DNA of 64,000 nucleotides, from contig NZ_ADAQ01000010.1 of the NCBI RefSeq assembly GCF_000176515.1, positions 1-64,000 of the forward strand. The letters run 5' to 3'. A program made the translations under genes and the position numbers. The notes beneath the pieces are model-generated. The model was not told where the DNA came from and searched no databases. It worked only from the letters and a program-made list of their open reading frames with translations. This stretch comes from Grimontia hollisae CIP 101886. Its GTDB lineage: Bacteria; Pseudomonadota; Gammaproteobacteria; Enterobacterales; Vibrionaceae. This document shows, piece by piece, positions 26,433-36,793 of the stretch (position 1 is its first letter; every line of letters starts with the position of its first letter).

Positions 26433-27647
26433 TCAGCCAGCAAAGGCTGGCAGTATCCCTGCCATGGACAGAAAATGGAACAGGGCTGTCAGCAGACCAA
26501 ATAGGATCACCGCACCAATCATAGCGTTGCCGCCAGGTGCCATAAAACCCTGGGTACCACCAGCCAGCGTCCGCGATTTCATCGCCAATAAGGCAGGAAT
26601 GATACAGGCCCAGACGGTTGCCGCAGCACCGGCATAGCCAATCGCGATGATAAAACCGAAGGGAAACAGCAACGACATCACCAGTGGCGGTAGGAAAGTG
26701 ACTGCCCAGCATTTGGTGCGTCCGGCTTTGGTATCGTCGAACTTGAAGAAATCAGCCAGAAAATCAAATACTCCAAGGCCAACCCCGATGAAAGAAGAGA
26801 GGATGGCAGCCATGGAGAACGCATTAATGGCCTTGGAGATACTTTTCGATGCGATCACCCCATCAAGCTGTTTCAGCAGGGCATCCACGTTGCCGCCCTG
26901 TTCAATCACAGGACCAAACTCATGGCGGGGAAGGTTGCCGAAAATACTGATTAGCCACAGGCAATACAACGTCAGCGCGATAACGGTGCCACCTAAGATG
27001 GCATACTTGGCTTTTCTTTCCTCGCCATAATAGGCGCGCATGGAAGAGACAGAGTGGTGGTAACCGAACGAGGTCAGGGCGACAGGCAGCATTGCCATGG
27101 CGTAAGGCGCATATTGTCGGTCAGGGTTTGCCACATCAAGCAGCACCGCGACATCCACATTAATCGCCAGACCGGAAACGCCAAAAACAAAACTCAGCAC
27201 CATGAAGCTAATCAATACGACAGAAATGCGGTCAACCGCGCGGGTAGAGTGCCAGACAAACAGGGAGAAAACGGCGACAAATAAAATGGACGCTAACTGA
27301 CTGCTTAGCCCTGTGATTTCCTGAATTATCAGACCAGATGATGTAATGTAGGCATAAAGTAAAATCCCTCCCACAAAATAAACGGTAATGTTATTAAAAA
27401 TATTGATTTTGTTTCCAAGTAGATCTTTGGTAACCGAATTAAAAGAAACTTTCAGATCGTAATGTTTGAATGATTCAAGCAGCATCCAGCCTGAAATAGT
27501 CATCACAATCATTGTTATTGAAATAGCGAGTATTGACCAAATTGTCCATGCTCCCGCACCCGAACTGGGTAACCCCAACATTCCCGCACCAACACAGACG
27601 CTGGCGATAATGCAGGAGCCCCCGATTAACGATGGGCTTTTTTCCAT
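26433..27647 (-). CDS. tnaB: Tryptophan/tyrosine permease (TnaB/Mtr family)
   Basis: The 404-residue inner-membrane permease of the aromatic amino acid (HAAAP) family has about 11 helices, starting GGSCIIASVCVGAGMLGLPSSGAGAWTIWS; LPVALTSFGYHHSVSSMRAYY and FGYAGAAATVWACIIPALLA-like segments are typical. It brings in tryptophan for the tryptophanase encoded just upstream. The 91-bp gap between tnaA and tnaB contains a terminator-like hairpin, so less tnaB than tnaA mRNA may be made. Confidence 0.9.
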   Translation of the reverse strand: MEKSPSLIGGSCIIASVCVGAGMLGLPSSGAGAWTIWSILAISITMIVMTISGWMLLESFKHYDLKVSFNSVTKDLLGNKINIFNNITVYFVGGILLYAYITSSGLIIQEITGLSSQLASILFVAVFSLFVWHSTRAVDRISVVLISFMVLSFVFGVSGLAINVDVAVLLDVANPDRQYAPYAMAMLPVALTSFGYHHSVSSMRAYYGEERKAKYAILGGTVIALTLYCLWLISIFGNLPRHEFGPVIEQGGNVDALLKQLDGVIASKSISKAINAFSMAAILSSFIGVGLGVFDFLADFFKFDDTKAGRTKCWAVTFLPPLVMSLLFPFGFIIAIGYAGAAATVWACIIPALLAMKSRTLAGGTQGFMAPGGNAMIGAVILFGLLTALFHFLSMAGILPAFAG

Positions 27648-27703
27648 AGTTATTTCTCTTAAGTTTCACGTTATTGGATTTATTTTTTGTTATTGGAATA
27701 GAA

Positions 27704-27730
27704 AAGAGCGCAATAAATATTGCGCTCTTA
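27704..27730 (-). terminator. Terminator-like hairpin between tnaA and tnaB
   Basis: AAGAGCGCAATA and TATTGCGCTCTT form a 12-bp stem with a very short loop. On the minus strand it is followed by TTCTATTCC, an incomplete U-tract, which suggests partial termination between the two genes. Confidence 0.65.
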
Positions 27731-27738
27731 AAGTGGTT

Positions 27739-29202
27739 TTATACGGTTTCTAATTCAGTTGTTTCAGGCTTTTTTTCTTCCACGGACTCGACTTCTTTGA
27801 GACGTGCTGTGAAGTGACGAAGGACAGAAGGTTCATAAGTGAAGTCTAGCCCTTTTACCTTGTGCGCGTTTTTCTTCACTTCCCCAAACGCTTCAATAAT
27901 AAAGTCCATGTGCGATTGCGTGTAGGTAGCGCGCGGAATGGTCAGGCGCAGCAATTCAGCTGGGCAGGGGTGTTGCTTGCCGGTAACCGGGTCACGGCCC
28001 AGAAGCAGGGACCCAATTTCTACTGAGCGGATGCCCGCTACCTTATAAAGCTCACAAGCCAAGGCATGCGCCGGGAACTGGTGGGGCGGAATGTGTGGCA
28101 GCAGTTTACCTGCATCAACAAACGCCGCGTGCCCCCCAGCTTGCTGGCAGACAATGCCAATCGCTTCCAGACCATCGACCAGATATTGCACTTGTTTAAT
28201 GCGGTACTCTAGCCACTCCTGACGCATACCGTCGTAAAGGCCAACGGCCAGACGCTCCATCGCGCCACCTTCGAGGCCTCCGTATGTCGGGAAGCCTTCC
28301 TGCACCACACAAAGGGTGCGGCATTCCTGATAAACGTCCATAAAGGATTCGTCTTTAAAACACAGCAAGCCACCCATTTGCACCATGGCATCTTTCTTGG
28401 CAGACATCGCCAGCCCATCGGCGTATTTGTAGGCTTCTCGGGTAATTTCAGCAATGGTCCAGTCTTGGTAACCCGGTTCACGCTGTTGCACGAAGTAAGC
28501 GTTTTCAGCAAAGCGGGCTGAGTCCATGATCACAGGGATATCATAGCGTTTTGCAATCTCGTACACCGCTTTGAGGTTGGCGATTGACACCGGCTGGCCA
28601 CCCGCAGAGTTACAGGTAATGGTGCTGACAATATAAGGCACGTTTTCCGGGCCGGCCTCGAGAATCGCCGCCTCCAGTTTTTGTAGGTCAAAGTTTCCTT
28701 TAAAATCAGCGGAAACGGAGGTATCGAACGCCTCTTTGGTGTAAACGTTTTTCGCCACACAACAGTTCACCTGAGTATGTCCCTGTGTGGTGTCGAAGAA
28801 GTAGTTGGACAGTGCTACCATTTTGCTGCGATCCAGCCCTTTTTCTTTTTCCCGTTTTTTAATCAACACCGGGATATAAATCTGCTCTGCGCCGCGGCCT
28901 TGGTGGGTAGGAATGGTCAGCTCGTAGCCAAAGATATCTTTCACTGCATCAGATAGGACGTAATAGCTACGGCTACCACTATACGCTTCGTCGCCACGCA
29001 ACATGGCCGCCTGCATATCCTGTGTGATGGCACCGGTGCCGCTGTCAGTCAGCAGGTCGATAAACACATCTTCACTGTCGAGCAGGAAGGGGTTCATACC
29101 CGCCTTCAGGATGGCCTGTTCACGGTAAGCACGGGTGGTGCGTTTTACTGGCTCAATCACACGGATACGGAAAGGTTCTGGGAGATGTTTAAAATTTTCC
29201 AT
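27739..29202 (-). CDS. tnaA: Tryptophanase TnaA
   Basis: TnaA splits tryptophan into indole, pyruvate and ammonia with pyridoxal phosphate. From the ATG at 29202 ([19 protein letters not shown]) the sequence is nearly colinear with E. coli TnaA, including [24 protein letters not shown], the PLP lysine in [10 protein letters not shown] near residue 270 and [19 protein letters not shown]. The usual ending HFTARLKEV is followed by an extra tail of about 16 acidic residues ([16 protein letters not shown]). A 13-codon upstream extension is open but E. coli homology sets the start. It is controlled by the leader tnaC, 215 bp upstream. Confidence 0.97.
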   Translation of the reverse strand: MENFKHLPEPFRIRVIEPVKRTTRAYREQAILKAGMNPFLLDSEDVFIDLLTDSGTGAITQDMQAAMLRGDEAYSGSRSYYVLSDAVKDIFGYELTIPTHQGRGAEQIYIPVLIKKREKEKGLDRSKMVALSNYFFDTTQGHTQVNCCVAKNVYTKEAFDTSVSADFKGNFDLQKLEAAILEAGPENVPYIVSTITCNSAGGQPVSIANLKAVYEIAKRYDIPVIMDSARFAENAYFVQQREPGYQDWTIAEITREAYKYADGLAMSAKKDAMVQMGGLLCFKDESFMDVYQECRTLCVVQEGFPTYGGLEGGAMERLAVGLYDGMRQEWLEYRIKQVQYLVDGLEAIGIVCQQAGGHAAFVDAGKLLPHIPPHQFPAHALACELYKVAGIRSVEIGSLLLGRDPVTGKQHPCPAELLRLTIPRATYTQSHMDFIIEAFGEVKKNAHKVKGLDFTYEPSVLRHFTARLKEVESVEEKKPETTELETV

Positions 29203-29417
29203 GATTTTATACCTTTTGTTTTTCTGGCAGGACTTGGCCATTTTATTTAATTAATTTAGGCACTATTAATCCGTCAGGAAATGAATCTGATTGAAATTAT
29301 TTTTATGCGTTTAATTATCAAAATAACAGACGTGACAACACTAGGTTAATATTCATTAAACCGTGTAAGTCATACTGTTTATTGATAATGACGCACAGGG
29401 ATGCGCAAGGGAAAAGC

Positions 29418-29486
29418 TTATGCAGGGAAAAAGAAAGCAATTTTGTAGTCTTGAGTAAACCAATGATTTAATTCATTCACATTCAT
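29418..29486 (-). CDS. tnaC: Tryptophanase leader peptide TnaC
   Basis: A 22-codon reading frame lies 215 bp upstream of tnaA (about 220 bp in E. coli). It contains HWFTQDYKI near its middle and ends FFFPA. The spacing Trp-(3)-Asp-(7)-Pro equals W12, D16 and P24 of E. coli TnaC, and the K-I pair is kept as well (WFNIDNKI there). In E. coli, free tryptophan stalls the ribosome at the end of this peptide, masks the Rho site and lets tnaAB be transcribed. Here one Ala codon follows the Pro before the stop. The start ATG at 29486 has GGTGA just upstream. C-rich sequence past the stop could serve Rho. Confidence 0.85.
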   Translation of the reverse strand: MNVNELNHWFTQDYKIAFFFPA

Positions 29487-29825
29487 ATTTCACCAACCTG
29501 AAACTCAATAATTCAAGCTAACGATAATACTATCGATTAGAAAGTCTCAGCTGTCATCCATAAAAAAAGCAAATTGAGAACACGTAGGCAATTTTTATAT
29601 GGGCGCATTTATGTTGTGTATCCAAGGGTAGCCATCTTTGTCAGGTTGCTTAGGCATTGCGCGCCGAGGTATCAGTTTCCGGCGGTTATTTCCTGAAAAG
29701 CACGGACGTCAGGCACTTTGCGGCGCAGTAACCAGAGAAAGACAGTGATTCAGTTCAAATTTCTTTTCCCAAAATGTTCAAGACCAGAGATCTGCATCAC
29801 GCCTGAAATTTTCTTTTAGAGACGT

Positions 29826-29841
29826 ATCGAAACGTTTCGAT
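29826..29841. promoter_or_regulatory. RbsR-like operator 1
   Basis: ATCGAAACGTTTCGAT is a perfect palindrome with the AAACGTTT core of LacI-family sites and resembles the E. coli RbsR operator (GCGAAACGTTTCGC). It lies 105 bp before the rbsD start codon. Confidence 0.85.
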
Positions 29842-29848
29842 TATTGTC

Positions 29849-29864
29849 GGCGAAACGTTTCGAT
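29849..29864. promoter_or_regulatory. RbsR-like operator 2
   Basis: GGCGAAACGTTTCGAT shares the CGAAACGTTTCG core with operator 1; the centres are 23 bp apart, about two helix turns. A TATATATAG element at about 29889 may be the promoter -10 region. Confidence 0.85.
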
Positions 29865-29945
29865 GAAGCTTTTCCCCAGTCCATATCTATATATAGAAAA
29901 CACGGGAGAGCTATCGGGAATTAGCCGCTGTAAGAAGGTCAAAGA

Positions 29946-30365
29946 ATGAAAAAAAGTGCCTTACTGAACTCGGGTATCGCGCATCTGGTTTCCACGCTGG
30001 GCCATACCGATGAATACACCATCTGCGATGCAGGTCTACCCATTCCCCCGCATGTCACCCGCCTTGATTTGGCGTTAACCCACGGTGTTCCAGGCTTTTT
30101 GGAAACGGTGCGTGTGGTGCTGAGCGAATCGCAAATTGAAGGCGTCATCCTGGCGGAAGAGTTCGCAACAGCCAGCCCTGAATGCCATGAAGCCCTGATT
30201 CAGGAAATCCATGCTGAAGAAGCGCGCAGCGGCAAATGCATTTCAATCCAGTACCTGTCGCATGAAGCGTTCAAAGCGCGCACCCATGACAGCCGTGCAG
30301 TGATTCGCACCGGTGAATGCACACCGTACGCAAACGTGATTTTCCAGGCTGGCGTGGTTTTCTAA
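29946..30365 (+). CDS. rbsD: D-ribose pyranase RbsD
   Basis: RbsD interconverts the pyranose and furanose forms of ribose so that RbsK can use it. The 139-residue protein matches the family throughout: MKKSALLNSGIAHLVSTLGHTDEY with the catalytic histidine near residue 20, DAGLPIPPHVTRLDLALTHGVPGF, and the C-terminal VIRTGECTPYANVIFQAGVVF. It opens the rbsDACBKR operon behind two RbsR-like operators. Confidence 0.96.
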   Translation: MKKSALLNSGIAHLVSTLGHTDEYTICDAGLPIPPHVTRLDLALTHGVPGFLETVRVVLSESQIEGVILAEEFATASPECHEALIQEIHAEEARSGKCISIQYLSHEAFKARTHDSRAVIRTGECTPYANVIFQAGVVF

Positions 30366-30399
30366 GCGCGTTGGATATGAGTGAGACGAGGGCATTCCT

Positions 30400-31905
30400 A
30401 TGACTCAGGCAATACTGCAACTCAGTGAGATTGAAAAGGCATTTCCCGGCGTAAAAGCGCTGGATAAAGCCAGCCTTAACGTTTATCCCGGCCGGGTGAT
30501 GGCATTGATGGGAGAAAACGGTGCAGGTAAATCGACACTGATGAAGGTGCTGACTGGCATTTACACGCTGGATGGCGGTTCGATTCATTACGAAGGTAAA
30601 GCGGCGGCGTTTAAAGGCCCACGTGATTCACAACAGGCGGGTATCAGCATTATTCACCAGGAGCTGAACCTGATCCCTGAATTGACGATTGCTGAGAATA
30701 TCTACCTTGGCCGTGAATTTACCGGGCCATTCGGTCGCGTGCAGTGGGACAGAATGTACGCAGAAGCGGATAAACTGCTGGCGCGCCTGAACGTGAAACA
30801 CAGCTCCAAAACACCGCTGGGCGCGTTGAGCCTTGGCGAGCAGCAAATGGTGGAGATTGCCAAAGCGCTGTCGTTTGAGTCCAAAGTCATCATCATGGAT
30901 GAGCCGACAGATGCGTTGACAGACACCGAAACCGAATCCCTGTTCAAGGTGATCAATGAGCTGCGTGCCGAAGGCTGCGGCATTGTATACATCTCCCACC
31001 GCCTGAAAGAAATCTTCACCATCTGCGATGACATTACCGTGCTGCGTGATGGCAAGTTTATTGGCGAGTGTCAGGTGAAAGATATCGACGAAGACCGCCT
31101 GATTGAGATGATGGTTGGCCGCAAACTGGAAGAACAGTATCCACGCATTGCAGTCACCCATGGCGATACCTGCCTTGAGGTGACAAACGTCTCTGGCGCG
31201 GGCGTGAAAGACGTCAGCTTTACCTTAAAACGCGGCGAAATCCTTGGCGTGTCGGGTCTTATGGGCGCAGGGCGCACTGAGCTGATGAAGGTGATTTATG
31301 GTGCGCTTCCGCGCGAGGGCGGCGACATCAAACTCAATGGCAAAACCGTTAATCCAACCAGTCCGCGTGAAGGGTTGGGCTGCGGCATTGCCTATATCTC
31401 CGAAGACCGCAAAGGCGATGGGTTGATCCTCGGCTTGTCGGTGAAAGAAAACATGTCGATTTGTTCGCTCGACAAGCTCAGCAAAGGCATGCAAATCCGC
31501 CACAACGACGAAGTGATCGCCGTTGACGATTTCATCAATCTTTTCAACATCAAAACGCCTACCCGTGAGCAGCTTATCGGTAACCTTTCCGGCGGTAACC
31601 AGCAGAAAGTGGCGATTGCCAAAGGCCTGATGACCAAGCCTCGTGTGCTGATCCTCGACGAGCCTACCCGGGGTGTCGATGTTGGGGCGAAGAAAGAGAT
31701 TTATCAGCTGATTAACCGATTCAAGGCAGAAGGCATGAGCATCATTCTGGTGTCTTCCGATATGCCGGAAGTGCTGGGAATGAGCGACCGGATCATGGTG
31801 ATGCACGAAGGCCGCATAACCGGTGAATTCGATGCCAAAGATGCCGATCAAGAAACATTACTGGCCTGCGCTGTAGGTAAACACGTTAAGAAGGATGCAG
31901 CATGA
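30400..31905 (+). CDS. rbsA: Ribose ABC transporter ATPase RbsA
   Basis: The 501-residue protein has two ATPase domains, as usual for sugar importers of this type. The first has Walker [10 protein letters not shown] near residue 40, [15 protein letters not shown] and [10 protein letters not shown]; the second has the altered GLMGAGRTE loop near 290, [16 protein letters not shown] and [15 protein letters not shown]. Only one site is likely to hydrolyse ATP fully. The stop codon overlaps the rbsC start (ATGA). Confidence 0.96.
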   Translation: MTQAILQLSEIEKAFPGVKALDKASLNVYPGRVMALMGENGAGKSTLMKVLTGIYTLDGGSIHYEGKAAAFKGPRDSQQAGISIIHQELNLIPELTIAENIYLGREFTGPFGRVQWDRMYAEADKLLARLNVKHSSKTPLGALSLGEQQMVEIAKALSFESKVIIMDEPTDALTDTETESLFKVINELRAEGCGIVYISHRLKEIFTICDDITVLRDGKFIGECQVKDIDEDRLIEMMVGRKLEEQYPRIAVTHGDTCLEVTNVSGAGVKDVSFTLKRGEILGVSGLMGAGRTELMKVIYGALPREGGDIKLNGKTVNPTSPREGLGCGIAYISEDRKGDGLILGLSVKENMSICSLDKLSKGMQIRHNDEVIAVDDFINLFNIKTPTREQLIGNLSGGNQQKVAIAKGLMTKPRVLILDEPTRGVDVGAKKEIYQLINRFKAEGMSIILVSSDMPEVLGMSDRIMVMHEGRITGEFDAKDADQETLLACAVGKHVKKDAA

Positions 31906-32882
31906 ATAGTAACGCCGTAACCCAACCAAAAGCTGAAGGTAAAAAGCTGTTCAGCAAAGAATGGTTGATTGAACAGAAATCCTTGATTGCGCTTCTGTTC
32001 CTGATTGTCGTGGTGTCGTTTTTAAACCCTAACTTCTTTACCGTCGACAACATCCTGAACATCCTGCGCCAGACCTCAATCAACGCGATTATCGCAGTCG
32101 GTATGACGCTGGTGATCCTGACGGCCGGTATCGACCTGAGTGTCGGCTCGGTGCTTGCCCTTTGTGGTGCATTTGCAGCGACACTGATTGCAATGGAAGT
32201 CCCTGTGCTGGTGGCCGTGCCAACTGCCTTGTTTGCCGGTGCTGCGCTGGGTGCGATTTCCGGCATCATCATCGCCAAAGGCAAGGTGCAGGCATTTATC
32301 GCCACGCTCGTCACCATGACGCTGCTGCGCGGCGTGACCATGGTGTACACCGAAGGGCGTCCGATCTCTACCGGTTTTACCGACACCGCAGACGCATTTG
32401 CGTGGTTTGGTACCGGTTACGCGCTCGGCATTCCAGTGCCGGTCTGGATGATGGTGGTTGTATTCGCAGCGGTTTGGTATCTGCTGAACCACACCCGTTT
32501 TGGCCGCTATATCTATGCCGTGGGCGGCAATGAATCTGCTACCCGCCTGTCGGGTATCGACGTCGATAAAGTGAAGATTGGCGCCTACGCGATTTGTGGT
32601 TTGCTGGCGGCGCTGGCGGGCATTATCGTGACTTCCCGTCTTTCGTCTGCGCAACCTACAGCAGGTATGGGCTACGAGCTGGATGCGATTGCCGCAGTGG
32701 TGCTCGGTGGCACCAGCCTGATGGGCGGTAAAGGCCACATCATGGGCACCCTGATTGGCGCGCTGATCATTGGCTTTTTGAACAATGCCCTGAACCTGCT
32801 CGACGTGTCCTCCTACTACCAGATGATTGCCAAAGCGACAGTGATTCTGGCGGCAGTCATGGTCGACAACAAAAACAAGTAA
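31902..32882 (+). CDS. rbsC: Ribose ABC transporter permease RbsC
   Basis: The 326-residue inner-membrane permease has about ten helices: [20 protein letters not shown], the conserved [56 protein letters not shown] (the cytosolic coupling region) and the C-terminal [29 protein letters not shown]. It overlaps rbsA by 4 bp. Confidence 0.96.
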   Translation: MNSNAVTQPKAEGKKLFSKEWLIEQKSLIALLFLIVVVSFLNPNFFTVDNILNILRQTSINAIIAVGMTLVILTAGIDLSVGSVLALCGAFAATLIAMEVPVLVAVPTALFAGAALGAISGIIIAKGKVQAFIATLVTMTLLRGVTMVYTEGRPISTGFTDTADAFAWFGTGYALGIPVPVWMMVVVFAAVWYLLNHTRFGRYIYAVGGNESATRLSGIDVDKVKIGAYAICGLLAALAGIIVTSRLSSAQPTAGMGYELDAIAAVVLGGTSLMGGKGHIMGTLIGALIIGFLNNALNLLDVSSYYQMIAKATVILAAVMVDNKNK

Positions 32883-32997
32883 CCCTACTAACTTATTATT
32901 AAATCAAAGAGATAAATGCAATAAACCAACGATAACCGTGTAGAACGCGCCGGTGTTCCCCCTCATCGGCGCACCAAAAAACAAAAGGATGAAGACA

Positions 32998-33876
32998 ATG
33001 AAAAAACTTTCCATGCTTATCTCTGCAGCCCTGCTTTCCTCCACCGTTTCTGTGGCCGCACAGGCGCAGGACACCATGGCGATTGTCGTATCGACACTGA
33101 ACAACCCGTTCTTCGTGACCATGAAAGAAGGCGCGGAAAACAAAGCCAAAGAGCTGGGTTATGAGCTGATTGTGCTGGATTCGCAAAATGACCCAAGTAA
33201 AGAGCTGTCAAACGTGGAAGATCTGACCATTCGTGGCGTAAAAGCGATCCTTATCAACCCAACGGATTCTGCCGCTGTGTCCAATGCTATCCGCATTGCG
33301 AACCGCAGTGACATTCCGGTGCTGACCCTTGACCGTGGTGCACTGCGTGGTGAAGTGGTGAGCCACATTGCGTCTGACAACGTGGCAGGCGGTGAAATGG
33401 CTGGCAAATTCATCATGGAAAAAGTGGGTGAGAAAGCCAAAGTGATTCAGCTGGAAGGGATTGCGGGTACATCAGCGGCGCGTGAACGTGGTGAAGGTTT
33501 TATGAAGGTGGTGAAAGGCGGCGGTATGGAACTGCTGGCCAGTCAGCCTGCGGATTTTGATCGCACTAAGGGCCTGAACGTGATGGAAAACATGCTGGCA
33601 GCCAACCCGGATGTTCAGGCAGTTTTTGCGCAGAACGACGAAATGGCACTGGGCGCACTGCGTGCTATTCAGGCTTCAGGCAAAGACGTGATGATTGTTG
33701 GCTTTGATGGCACCGATGACGGTATTGCAGCGGTAAAACGTGGCAAAATGGCGGCGACCATTGCGCAGCAGCCTGAGCTGATTGGTGCGATTGGCGTGGA
33801 AACCGCAGACAAGATGCTAAAAGGCGAGCCCGTCGAGAAATTCATTCCTGTGCCGCTGAAAGTGGTGACCCAGTAA
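32998..33876 (+). CDS. rbsB: Ribose ABC transporter substrate-binding protein RbsB
   Basis: The 292-residue periplasmic protein begins with a signal peptide ([24 protein letters not shown]). The mature sequence follows E. coli Rbs[102 protein letters not shown]. The start at 32998 has AAGGA upstream; a second ATG at 32989 is possible. Confidence 0.96.
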   Translation: MKKLSMLISAALLSSTVSVAAQAQDTMAIVVSTLNNPFFVTMKEGAENKAKELGYELIVLDSQNDPSKELSNVEDLTIRGVKAILINPTDSAAVSNAIRIANRSDIPVLTLDRGALRGEVVSHIASDNVAGGEMAGKFIMEKVGEKAKVIQLEGIAGTSAARERGEGFMKVVKGGGMELLASQPADFDRTKGLNVMENMLAANPDVQAVFAQNDEMALGALRAIQASGKDVMIVGFDGTDDGIAAVKRGKMAATIAQQPELIGAIGVETADKMLKGEPVEKFIPVPLKVVTQ

Positions 33877-33884
33877 GTCTCCTG

Positions 33885-33911
33885 TCCCTCCCTCTTTAAC
33901 CGGGGGAGGGA
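33885..33911 (+). terminator. Hairpin between rbsB and rbsK
   Basis: TCCCTCC and GGAGGGA form a GC-rich stem 8 bp past the rbsB stop codon. No clear U-tract follows. It may stabilise the abundant binding-protein mRNA and lower transcription into rbsK and rbsR. Confidence 0.6.
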
Positions 33912-34059
33912 ACAAAATATCAATCCAAAAGCCGATTGCTTTGGCGTCTTGATAAAGAAACCAAATCACTCAGTTTTTATAATCATACAATCAACAATAC
34001 TGTTTTTAGTGCCAGCATCGTTCAACGTTTTGGCTGGCAGCTTGTCTGAGGATAACGCG

Positions 34060-34980
34060 ATGAATAAGTTAGTGGTTTTAGGGAGCGTTAACGCAGATCA
34101 TGTATTGCAGGTGCCTTCTTTTCCCCGTCCCGGTGAAACCCTGCATGGTCGTCATTATCAGGTGATCCCCGGTGGAAAGGGGGCGAATCAGGCCGTCGCT
34201 GCGGCGCGTTTAAACGCTGATATCGCCTTCATTGCCTGTGTCGGCGACGATCCGTTTGGCGTCAATATCCGCGAAAGTTTCAAGTGTGATGGCATCAATA
34301 TCGGTGGCGTGAAAATGCAGCCAGATTGCCCGACCGGCATTGCCATGATCCAGGTTGCTGACAGCGGCGAGAACAGCATTTGTATTTCAGCAGAAGCCAA
34401 CGCCAAACTGACGGCAGAAGCGGTTGAGCCGGAGCTTGAACGTATCCGTCAGGCCGATTATCTGCTAATGCAACTGGAAACCCCGCTGGACGGCATCGAG
34501 CTTGCCGCGCAAACGGCTAAACGCCATGGCACCAGAGTGATCCTGAACCCGGCTCCGGCGCGCGAGTTGCCTGAAAGCCTGCTGGCCTGTATCGACATTA
34601 TCACGCCAAACGAAACCGAAGCAGAAGTGCTGACCGGTGTGAAAGTAGACGATGATGCGTCAGCGCGAGCAGCCGCAGATGTGCTGCATGGCAAAGGCAT
34701 TGACACCGTGATGATCACCCTGGGTGCAAAAGGTGTGTATGTCAGCCAGAATGGCGAGGGACACATTGTGCCCGGATTCCGCGTGGAAGCGACAGACACC
34801 ACCGCAGCAGGTGATACTTTCAACGGCGCATTCGTCACTGGTTTAATGGAATCCATGCCTTTAGAATCAGCGATTAAGTTTGCTCACGCCGCGGCGGCAA
34901 TTTCTGTCACCCGCTTTGGCGCGCAAACGTCGATCCCGACCCGCGAAGAAGTGGATGCCTTCCTGAAAATCCACGCCTGA
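34060..34980 (+). CDS. rbsK: Ribokinase RbsK
   Basis: RbsK phosphorylates ribose at O5. The 306-residue protein has the PfkB signatures: N-terminal VVLGSVNADHVLQV, FPRPGETLHGRHYQVIPGGKGANQAVAAARL, and the C-terminal EATDTTAAGDTFNGAFVTGL with the catalytic aspartate near residue 252. The ATG at 34060 has AGGA upstream; the longer open frame from 33949 adds a non-homologous hydrophobic stretch and is not used. Confidence 0.95.
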   Translation: MNKLVVLGSVNADHVLQVPSFPRPGETLHGRHYQVIPGGKGANQAVAAARLNADIAFIACVGDDPFGVNIRESFKCDGINIGGVKMQPDCPTGIAMIQVADSGENSICISAEANAKLTAEAVEPELERIRQADYLLMQLETPLDGIELAAQTAKRHGTRVILNPAPARELPESLLACIDIITPNETEAEVLTGVKVDDDASARAAADVLHGKGIDTVMITLGAKGVYVSQNGEGHIVPGFRVEATDTTAAGDTFNGAFVTGLMESMPLESAIKFAHAAAAISVTRFGAQTSIPTREEVDAFLKIHA

Positions 34981-34992
34981 TAAGGAGATGAT

Positions 34993-36006
34993 ATGGCAAC
35001 AATGAAAGACATCGCGAAGTTAGCCGGTGTTTCCACCTCGACTGTTAGCCATGTCATCAACAAAACGCGCTTTGTCAGTGATGAAATTGCAGAGCGCGTA
35101 AGTAGCGCCGCGAAAGCGCTCAATTACACTGCGCCTTCCGCTCTGGCGCGCAGTTTCAAAACCAACCGCACCAACACCCTCGGCATGATAGTGACCACCT
35201 CCACCAATCCGTTTTTCGGCGAAGTGGTCAAAGGGGTAGAGCGAAGCTGCTATCATGCCGGGTATAACCTCATCCTTTGCAACACTGAAGGCGATGCCCA
35301 GCGCATGAAGGCCTCGATTGATACCCTGATGCAAAAGCGGGTCGATGGCTTCATCTTGATGTGCGCCACGCTGGAAGGGGAGTATTCGGAGATTCTCGAA
35401 AAGCTCAACACCGTGCCAGTGGTAGTGATGGACTGGGGACCGATTTCCTGGCCCTGTGACAAAATTCAGGATAACTCTCTGCGCGGTGGCTACCTTGCGA
35501 CGAAATACCTTATCCAGCAGGGTCACCGGGAAATTGGCTGCATCACCGGGCCATTGGCAAGGCATCAGGCTCAAATGCGGTATCAGGGATTTAAGCGTGC
35601 GATGAAAGAAGCCGCGCTTGATATCAATCCCAAGTGGGTAGTGGAAGGGGATTTTGAATGTGAAAGTGGCTATCAGGCACTGGCGGCATTCAAACGCAGT
35701 GGCAAGTTGCCGTCCGCCATTTTTGCCGGGAATGACATGATGGCCATGGGGCTGATTAATGCTGCCAGTGAACAGGGGATTTCCGTTCCAGGTGCTCTTT
35801 CTGTGATGGGGTATGATGACATACATCTGGCAAAATACATGACACCTTCGCTCACCACGGTACACCAGCCGAAATACCGTCTTGGCAAAGCGGCAGTGGA
35901 TGCATTGGTTCAGCGGATTAGCGACAGCGCCCGCGCCCCCCAGATTGTTGAATTGGAACCCACTGTGGTGGAACGTGGCTCGGTTGTCGCACTCAATGGC
36001 CAATAG
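34993..36006 (+). CDS. rbsR: Ribose operon repressor RbsR (LacI family)
   Basis: The 337-residue protein starts with a LacI helix-turn-helix (ATMKDIAKLAGVSTSTVSHVINKTRFVSDEIAERV) and a hinge (LARSFKTNRTNTLG), then a periplasmic-binding-protein-like ligand domain (MIVTTSTNPFFGEVVKGVERSCYHAGY). It should repress rbsDACBKR through the two CGAAACGTTTCG sites and release in response to ribose. It follows rbsK by 12 bp. Confidence 0.95.
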   Translation: MATMKDIAKLAGVSTSTVSHVINKTRFVSDEIAERVSSAAKALNYTAPSALARSFKTNRTNTLGMIVTTSTNPFFGEVVKGVERSCYHAGYNLILCNTEGDAQRMKASIDTLMQKRVDGFILMCATLEGEYSEILEKLNTVPVVVMDWGPISWPCDKIQDNSLRGGYLATKYLIQQGHREIGCITGPLARHQAQMRYQGFKRAMKEAALDINPKWVVEGDFECESGYQALAAFKRSGKLPSAIFAGNDMMAMGLINAASEQGISVPGALSVMGYDDIHLAKYMTPSLTTVHQPKYRLGKAAVDALVQRISDSARAPQIVELEPTVVERGSVVALNGQ

Positions 36007-36231
36007 ATAGCTTAACTAAGGCGGCTATTTGCGATCTGGGATGTGCTGTCTCGTTAAAGGGGAAGTGGACAGTTTCTTCATGTCGCTATTTTCGCTATTA
36101 CATGTATATAAACTCGCTGAACCTTGCATTTTCAGGTGGTGTGTAAAGTTTGAGATCAACGCTCTTGTTTAAGAAAAAACAAAGTGCTTATGAACCATGG
36201 TTGAGTTTTATACGGTCTGTTTAACAATTAA

Positions 36232-36477
36232 ATGAAGAAGACAGTTTTCTTTGGTGAGATTGGTGAAGCAGAGCGACCTATCATGAAGATTCGGCCATAT
36301 GAAGGAAAACAGGAAGAGAAGACGTTTGTAGCAGACACCACATTGGTTGATGGTGTCTATGTGATAGACAGGCGATCGCGAAGAGACAGGCGCAGGAATC
36401 GCTGCAAATACCAAGGGTACGACCGGCGGGTTAGTGCAGACCGTCGTGGCAAAGCAGACGTTGACGAATATATCTAA
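36232..36477 (+). CDS. Small arginine-rich hypothetical protein
   Basis: The 81-residue protein has no known family that I can name. Its second half has two arginine clusters (DRRSRRDRRRNRCKY and DRRVSADRRGK) of the kind found as short D-R-R repeats in small bacterial proteins. The first half is charged. No strong ribosome binding site precedes the ATG; a second ATG lies at 36283. It could be spurious; the composition and the isolated position keep it open. Confidence 0.45.
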   Translation: MKKTVFFGEIGEAERPIMKIRPYEGKQEEKTFVADTTLVDGVYVIDRRSRRDRRRNRCKYQGYDRRVSADRRGKADVDEYI

Positions 36478-36793
36478 TTCCCCTCCACAATCCTTTCTCG
36501 TCTGGTTTAATATACAAAATTTCGTGTTGCTCCGAACGTCTCATTCTGGTAGACGCTTTTGTGGTAACTCGAAGTTATAAGGAAAGATATTTGGTTGTTT
36601 CATAATTTTTGCGAGATATAACTTAAGATCTGCGTCAAAGTCTTATGCATTTATATCAGTATTGGTTTGTGTATTTGAACCAGGTCAAAGTTATGCGCGC
36701 GGTTAAGGTGTTACAAAAACTGGGCACGAAAAAAACGGGTTACACCATCGCCGTGTATCCTACATTGAAAAATAGACACCCAGGAGAATCGCC
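36478..36793. other. Gene-free region upstream of the alcohol dehydrogenase
   Basis: This 316-bp AT-rich stretch probably contains the promoter of the dehydrogenase gene, whose ribosome binding site (AGGAGA) is at 36781-36786. I see no named operator and no open frame of interest. Confidence 0.5.
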
